NCBI GenBank assembly: GCA_964468435.1
Contig: CAYXVE010000078.1
Span: 1 to 19,471, forward strand
Length of the DNA: 19,471 nt
Source of the DNA: JBCCTX01 sp964468435
Lineage (GTDB): Bacteria; Bacteroidota; Bacteroidia; J057
Direction: 5' to 3'
Numbering within the stretch: position 1 is the first letter of the stretch; the number at the start of each line of letters is the position of its first letter. A program made the translations under genes and the position numbers. Below the pieces are notes generated by a model, which was not told the origin of the DNA, did no database searches, and saw only the letters and a list, made by a program, of their open reading frames with translations. Positions 16,201 to 19,471 of this stretch are shown here, piece by piece.

Positions 16201-18978
16201 GAAAGTATAGAAGCAGATTTTTTGGCGAGGATCGCAAATAGTGGTACGCCTTTTTCTGCTGATACGATTGCGGCAGATTGTGCTACCCCACCACTTGTCG
16301 TAGAGTTTTCCAATCGCTCTACAGGGAATAATATCGTAGGTTTCGACTGGGACTTTGGAGATGGGATTGGTATCAGTCCGCTTGAAAATCCCCGTTACGC
16401 TTACACAACCTCGGGTATTTTTGATGTAGCACTTACAATAGAGCACGAAGATGGGTGTATAGACCGCTTTGTGAGAGAGGAATTTGTACAAATCGATGGA
16501 CCAACGGGCGACTTTAACATTAATAGTGAAGGTCAATGTTTAGGAGATACCATTACAGTGGAAATTATTTCTCAAAAGGCTATAAGAATATTTGTTGACC
16601 CGGGAGATGGTACACTGATACAGCGTACACTGACTGATGTATTGCCTAATGTCTCAGATACTACTGAGGTACAGTTTGCCTATACAATTCCCGGTGAGTA
16701 CGAAATTGCGGTGTCGCTTTTTGACGCGAATGGTTGTGAGAATACCATTACAGGTGATACACTCAGGCTATTTAACTTTCCGGTGGCAGATTTTGCAGCG
16801 GATTCCATAGGATGTGCTCCTTATACAGGAAGTTTTCTGGACCTTACCAGTGTAGAGGATACCAATTTCGTTCCGATTGTGAATTGGGACTGGGATTTTG
16901 GGGGAGTAGATAGCTCCTCCTTACAAATACCGACTACTACCTTATCCGATACGGGAACCTATCCGATTACCCTGATCGCTACAGATGCTAATGGATGTGC
17001 GGACGACATCGTAAAAAATATCCGGATTGTAGAACCTATACAGGCCGCTTTTGTGGCTTCTGATACCTTTACTTGTGCGCCCGTTGCCATACAATTTACA
17101 GATACTAGTTTTAACGGCACTGCCGTATCCTGGCAATGGAATTTCGGAGATAATACTGCGGCCGATGAAAGGACAGATACAACGCAGAATCCTACATATC
17201 AATATAATCAAAATGGAGTGTTTGATGTTACCTTGATCGTAGGTGATGAACTGGGGTGTAGGGATACCCTGACGCGCAGTGAATACATAATCCTCAGAGG
17301 GCCGGATGCCCAGGTGAGGTTGAACCGGGATTTTGGATGTGCGCCTGCTGATATTACTTTTTTTGGCGATAGTACTACTTCGGATACCATTCTGACTAGC
17401 TATAGCTGGTGTATAACCACACTCAGTAATGGATTTACCCGCTGTATACCGGGACCTACGGGTTCTGACAGCATCAACCTGGAATTCCCCCTTGCAGGAA
17501 ATTATGAGGTAGAGCTGGTAGTTACCGATATTTTGGGATGCCAGGATACCTCAGAGGCAGCTCCATTCACAGTAGATGATCGTGCACTGCCTGCTCCCAT
17601 CGCGTTGAGGAGTGTAAGTGTGCTGAGTGATGAAAGTACAGTAGTAAGCTTCAACCCCTATCCAGGAAATGACTTTGTAGACTATGCTGTTTACCGCTTT
17701 GACGGCAACACCCCTATTTTCCTGGACAACATCAACGACCGCTTGAATACCACTTTTCTGGATACCTTCCCCGGAGTGGATGCTACAGAAAATATATATT
17801 GTTATAAGGTGCTGGCAAAAAATATATGTGATGAATATTCCTCCCTGGATGATACAGAGGAACACTGTACCGTAGAACTGGCAACAAATCCAGGGACAGA
17901 CCAGGTTACGTTGTCTTGGAATCCCTATGTGGGATGGGATGTGGGTACTTACCGGGTATATAGAGCTGACAGCTACGAATTGGCTTCTCTCACATTAATT
18001 GGAGAAGTACCGGGAGATCAACTATTTTTTGTGGACACGGCTACATTCTGTACAGATTCTATATCCTATCGCATAGCTGCAATAGACCTTTCCCCAAACA
18101 ATGAACAATCTTTCAGCGATATCAGTGCAGATGCACCTGAACACGAAGCACCAACAGAGGGCTTCAATATCGGTAATGCCACAGTGGTCAACAACGATGC
18201 TATTGAGATTAGCTGGCCAGCTTACACGGGTTATAAGCCGGCTGAGTACCTGCTAGAAAGGTCTGAAAATGGCCGTACCTGGGATACACTGGCAATTACC
18301 AATCCGGAAGTGCTTGCATTTATTGATACAACTGTAGATGTAGAAGGTCTATCATACACGTATCGAATATCTGTGCTAGATAGCTGTGGAGACCGTACCC
18401 CTATAGGACTAATCGGGAAGACAATCCTTCTGGATGTCAGCTTTGCACTCAATAGCAGCAACCCGGTGCTTAGCTGGTCGCAGTACGCGGAGTGGCCTCA
18501 GGGAATATCCAGCTATGAGCTGGAAGTATTCAATGAGTCTACCGGGCGCTTTGAACTGGTAGATGTACTGGCCCCAGGACTTACTTCTTATACAGACCGG
18601 AGGACAGAATTGGATCAGCCCACTTATTGCTATCGCATTAGAGCAGTAGAAGCAGCAGGACTCGGATCAGAATCCGTATCCAATGAAATCTGTATCAATT
18701 TCGATCCACAGGTATATGCACCGTCGGCCTTCTCTCCCAATGATGATGGACGGAATGATGTGTTTCAGATTACCGTCCCCAATCTGACAAATGCTGAATT
18801 GAAAATATACAATCGCTGGGGAGAGTTGTTGTATCGCACCCTGAATCTCGACCAAGGATGGGACGGGACCTACAATGGGCAAACTGCCCAGGAGGGAGTC
18901 TATGTTTATCTGATAACAGGTGCAGGGGTAGATGGTATACAGTTCAGCCGTTCAGGTACGATTACCCTGATCCGCTAG
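13288..18978 (+). CDS. Giant secreted PKD-repeat/FN3 protein with T9SS type B (gliding-motility-associated) C-terminal domain
   Basis: This 1,896-aa surface or secreted protein starts at ATG 13288, which gives a clean signal peptide (MQTKSLLNYICSFLCMLILS, cleaved near VQA|QAP). A TTG at 13276 would add four residues and is less likely. Residues about 29-1430 form some 16 PKD-like repeats of roughly 88 aa, most with a WxFGDG-type core followed by NPxHxY and GxYxVxLxVTDxxGC. Repeat 13 has FVDPGDG instead, and repeats 2, 3, 6, 8, 9 and 16 have diverged cores. All repeats have one Cys near the start, and 15 of 16 have a second near the end. About four FN3-like domains (1434-1800) follow, with Trp-Asn-Pro-Tyr-type openings. 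The final ~88 residues (FSPNDDGRNDVF, IYNRWGELLY, W-D-G, EGVYVYLI) are the CHU_C/TIGR04131-type sorting domain for type IX export. The likely role is adhesion or matrix/gliding surface structure; the ligand is unknown. Confidence 0.95.
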   Translation: MQTKSLLNYICSFLCMLILSTGVVQAQAPDAAFDSDVKTGCAGQSLFVQFEDQSTNNPTSWLWDFGDGTTSPLQNPIHRYDQEGEYTVTLRVTNADGSNQLRVEDFIVISPLPQIDFVQDETEGCPPLRVNFSFRNLNASPITEYQWTFTNGAFDTVANPVITFNEGEDIALVLTVTDINGCINTGTFSDVATVFDEGPDPIFTADQTGACQAPLTVNFNNTTDENGETITYLWQFPGGEPNSHIGPNPPAVTYDVTGSYDVTLISTTENGCRKDTTISGFVAVGDVIADFTLPSFTVCVGDSVNFENTSSGGLNEVSWDFGDGNISNQVSPVHFYDAEGTYTVTLSASNPDGCSDDIQREVTVIAPPQPAFTIDTPDVCEPPIRINFTNQSVNANQFTWNFGDGGTSTQANPSHEYADVGRYDITLTATNGSGCSASITERTDVITGSPEANFVADNQDGCVPHTTTFQDLSTSINSEIVAWQWTFEGAGASPVSSNDTVPEITFTQEGIYSVELIVTDSKGCLDTIRRESVGRVGLPPVDFSMTVNDSTVCVNEPLEFRSIFDQNADTSDYRYYWDFEYEPGSFERMSTEQNPPHTYSDPDTFSVAFIIDNQGCAPDTFVKENWIVVSPPKAQFGADKDLVCELPGQVLLENQSEGPPDLYEWSLDGQLIGTDSIPPVVTINDRGTHEIKLVVRDTASGCADSTFLPVNAGLVSADFNTPDRGGCKPYTAAFENLSQNSVAFFWEFNAGRNSISSEEEPTFTFTENGLYDVKLTATDEFGCSDSVTKQDYIRVLGPIVNITANPRAGCPPLEVAFVDSSSGVGFNPADPNVRWRWNFGDPASGAANISTLQNPIHRFDTVGNYDITLTVTDNQGCSDSATFQEFIQVTDPLVDFTVSDTATCAGNVLEFTSLAEGVELRYEWDFGDSTNSKQENPTHVYKDAGVYPVSLTVTDINGCIDSMTIVDYIIVESIEADFLARIANSGTPFSADTIAADCATPPLVVEFSNRSTGNNIVGFDWDFGDGIGISPLENPRYAYTTSGIFDVALTIEHEDGCIDRFVREEFVQIDGPTGDFNINSEGQCLGDTITVEIISQKAIRIFVDPGDGTLIQRTLTDVLPNVSDTTEVQFAYTIPGEYEIAVSLFDANGCENTITGDTLRLFNFPVADFAADSIGCAPYTGSFLDLTSVEDTNFVPIVNWDWDFGGVDSSSLQIPTTTLSDTGTYPITLIATDANGCADDIVKNIRIVEPIQAAFVASDTFTCAPVAIQFTDTSFNGTAVSWQWNFGDNTAADERTDTTQNPTYQYNQNGVFDVTLIVGDELGCRDTLTRSEYIILRGPDAQVRLNRDFGCAPADITFFGDSTTSDTILTSYSWCITTLSNGFTRCIPGPTGSDSINLEFPLAGNYEVELVVTDILGCQDTSEAAPFTVDDRALPAPIALRSVSVLSDESTVVSFNPYPGNDFVDYAVYRFDGNTPIFLDNINDRLNTTFLDTFPGVDATENIYCYKVLAKNICDEYSSLDDTEEHCTVELATNPGTDQVTLSWNPYVGWDVGTYRVYRADSYELASLTLIGEVPGDQLFFVDTATFCTDSISYRIAAIDLSPNNEQSFSDISADAPEHEAPTEGFNIGNATVVNNDAIEISWPAYTGYKPAEYLLERSENGRTWDTLAITNPEVLAFIDTTVDVEGLSYTYRISVLDSCGDRTPIGLIGKTILLDVSFALNSSNPVLSWSQYAEWPQGISSYELEVFNESTGRFELVDVLAPGLTSYTDRRTELDQPTYCYRIRAVEAAGLGSESVSNEICINFDPQVYAPSAFSPNDDGRNDVFQITVPNLTNAELKIYNRWGELLYRTLNLDQGWDGTYNGQTAQEGVYVYLITGAGVDGIQFSRSGTITLIR

Positions 18979-18998
18979 TTAGTTTTAGGAGAAACTAA
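18979..18998 (+). repeat. Hairpin just after the giant gene
   Basis: TTAGTTT and AAACTAA form a perfect 7-bp stem around TAGGAG, immediately after the stop codon. No T-run follows, so it is at best a weak terminator or an RNA 3'-end stabiliser. Confidence 0.35.
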
Positions 18999-19021
18999 TC
19001 CTGGACAAAGGCGTAAAATCT

Positions 19022-19054
19022 TTTGGAAAATAGTTATATAATTTTCTATTTTTG
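19022..19054 (+). promoter_or_regulatory. Promoter of the tRNA-His gene
   Basis: TTTG (19022-19025) and TATTTTTG (19047-19054) match both Bacteroidota sigma consensus boxes (TTTG and TAnnTTTG) with a 21-base spacer. The -7 box ends 15 nt before the tRNA. This is the best-formed promoter in the window. Confidence 0.75.
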
Positions 19055-19069
19055 CATCCAAATTTAAAT

Positions 19070-19144
19070 GGTGGTTATAGCTCAGTTGGTTAGAGCACCA
19101 GATTGTGGTTCTGGGGGCCGTGGGTTCGAGTCCCATTAGCCACC
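19070..19144 (+). tRNA. tRNA-His (anticodon GTG)
   Basis: A complete cloverleaf can be drawn. The acceptor stem is GTGGTTA/TAGCCAC (19071-19077 with 19137-19143). The D arm is GCTC/GAGC. The anticodon stem CCAGA/TCTGG encloses TTGTGGT, with GTG at positions 34-36. The variable loop is five bases, and the T arm GTGGG/CCCAT encloses TTCGAGT. The extra 5' G-1 (19070) opposite discriminator C73 (19144) is the identity element of histidine tRNAs and is encoded here. The 3' CCA is not encoded (the sequence continues CTT) and must be added enzymatically. It supplies histidine to translation and is flanked by its own promoter and terminator, so it appears to be a single-gene unit. Confidence 0.98.
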
Positions 19145-19154
19145 CTTACTAGGT

Positions 19155-19197
19155 AAAAAGAGGAAGCCTTAATAATTGGCTTCCTCTTTTTATTTTT
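19155..19197 (+). terminator. Intrinsic terminator of tRNA-His
   Basis: GAGGAAGCC (19160-19168) and GGCTTCCTC (19178-19186) form a perfect 9-bp stem with a 9-nt loop. The stem can extend through flanking A/T pairs and is followed by TTTTTATTTTTT. The A-run on the 5' side may let it work in both directions. Confidence 0.92.
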
Positions 19198-19200
19198 TAC

Positions 19201-19369
19201 AGATTAGATAATGCTTCAATAATTTTCTAAAACGCATCGCTTTTCCGCACATTTACATGGTAACATAACCTCATCCATCCTGCCCCCCTTAACCGATAGC
19301 GCGATGCACAAGGGGGGCTGCCGGTAGGCTGAGGGGTTTGTAAAAAAATGATCTATCAGATGAAATGCC
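19201..19369. other. Intergenic spacer containing a REP-like element
   Basis: No gene is supported here on either strand. A minus-strand frame across 19216-19404 simply reads through the inverted repeat at 19267-19339. Confidence 0.5.
19267..19339. repeat. REP/MITE-like imperfect inverted repeat with G-run/C-run arms
   Basis: The left arm (CCTCATCC...TGCCCCCCTT, 19269-19290) and right arm (AAGGGGGGCTGCC...GCTGAGG, 19310-19334) are imperfect reverse complements separated by a 19-nt centre. Six-base C and G runs flank the centre, and the ends are AACCTCA and TGAGGGGTTT. The base composition is sharply more GC-rich than the neighbouring spacer. This organisation is like intergenic palindromic repeats found in many copies in some bacterial genomes. 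Copy number cannot be judged from one window. Confidence 0.6.
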
Positions 19370-19471
19370 CTAATAGCGCTCGTTTGCAACGGGAGCCATT
19401 CCATCTTCCAAACCGACAGGAAGGTGATCCATACAGATTGTCTTGACCTGAGATGCTCTATCCCTGATGGC
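19370..19471 (-). CDS. C-terminal end of an unidentified reading frame, 5' part outside the window
   Basis: From the right edge the minus strand is open for 33 codons to a TAG at 19372-19370. The tail includes VKTICMDHLPVGLEDGMAPV and ends ANERY. The composition looks protein-like, but I do not recognise the family, and 33 codons may be open by chance. The REP-like element lies 30 bases beyond its stop, a usual position for such repeats after a gene. Confidence 0.35.
   Translation of the reverse strand, partial: AIRDRASQVKTICMDHLPVGLEDGMAPVANERY

Noticed and set aside
15751..16536. A 261-codon minus-strand ORF inside the giant PKD gene
   Set aside because: It arises from the repetitive composition of the PKD repeats on the opposite strand. 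Similar shadows occur along the whole gene.
13288..18978. Internal DNA repeats of the giant gene as a CRISPR or tandem satellite
   Set aside because: The repetition is at the protein level, with a period of about 88 residues and diverged nucleotides. It is a domain array, not a DNA-level repeat array.
19216..19404. A 62-codon minus-strand ORF near the right edge
   Set aside because: It runs straight through the inverted repeat 19267-19339, and its composition follows the C- and G-runs. A different frame (19370-19471) better fits coding DNA.

Overview
The window looks like chromosomal DNA from a member of the Bacteroidota. Four things point that way: a PorQ-like type IX secretion component, a giant PKD-repeat protein ending in the gliding-motility/T9SS type B sorting domain, several matches to the Bacteroidota -7 promoter element TAnnTTTG, and starts without clear Shine-Dalgarno sequences. 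The genus cannot be named from the sequence alone; a Saprospiria/Chitinophagia/Cytophagia-like marine or sediment lineage is a guess.

Layout. Positions 1-353 carry, on the + strand, the decayed 3' end of a PA0069-family radical SAM gene. A long block of minus-strand genes follows. In transcription order (right to left) it holds: a LOG-family nucleotide phosphoribohydrolase (11191-11916); a secreted MltD-like lytic transglycosylase followed 35 nt later by uvrA (10832-6988); a membrane protein resembling a sensor kinase with a degenerate ATPase domain, a membrane-anchored protein with four helix-hairpin-helix repeats, and apt (6870-3715, tightly packed, with a 4-nt ATGA overlap between the last two); an acyl-CoA dehydrogenase (3603-2428); a gene-poor 627-bp stretch with operator-like palindromes; a membrane-tethered SLT-domain protein with a C-terminal EF-hand loop (1800-898); and a small membrane-anchored hypothetical protein ending in a strong intrinsic terminator (777-388).

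From 12110 the + strand takes over. A porQ-like gene with a GTG start is followed 92 nt later by a 1,896-residue secreted protein (signal peptide, about 16 PKD-like repeats, about four FN3-like domains, type B CTD). A probable component of the T9SS machine therefore sits directly upstream of a probable T9SS substrate. After it come tRNA-His(GTG) with a well-formed promoter and terminator, a REP/MITE-like inverted repeat (19267-19339), and the 3' end of an unidentified minus-strand reading frame at the right edge.

Most genes are housekeeping (DNA repair, purine salvage, fatty-acid oxidation, cell-wall remodelling) or belong to surface and secretion biology. I see no CRISPR array, insertion sequence, prophage or recognisable defence system. 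The least explained parts are the kinase-like/HhH pair, the regular cysteine pairing in the PKD giant, and several non-coding structures.
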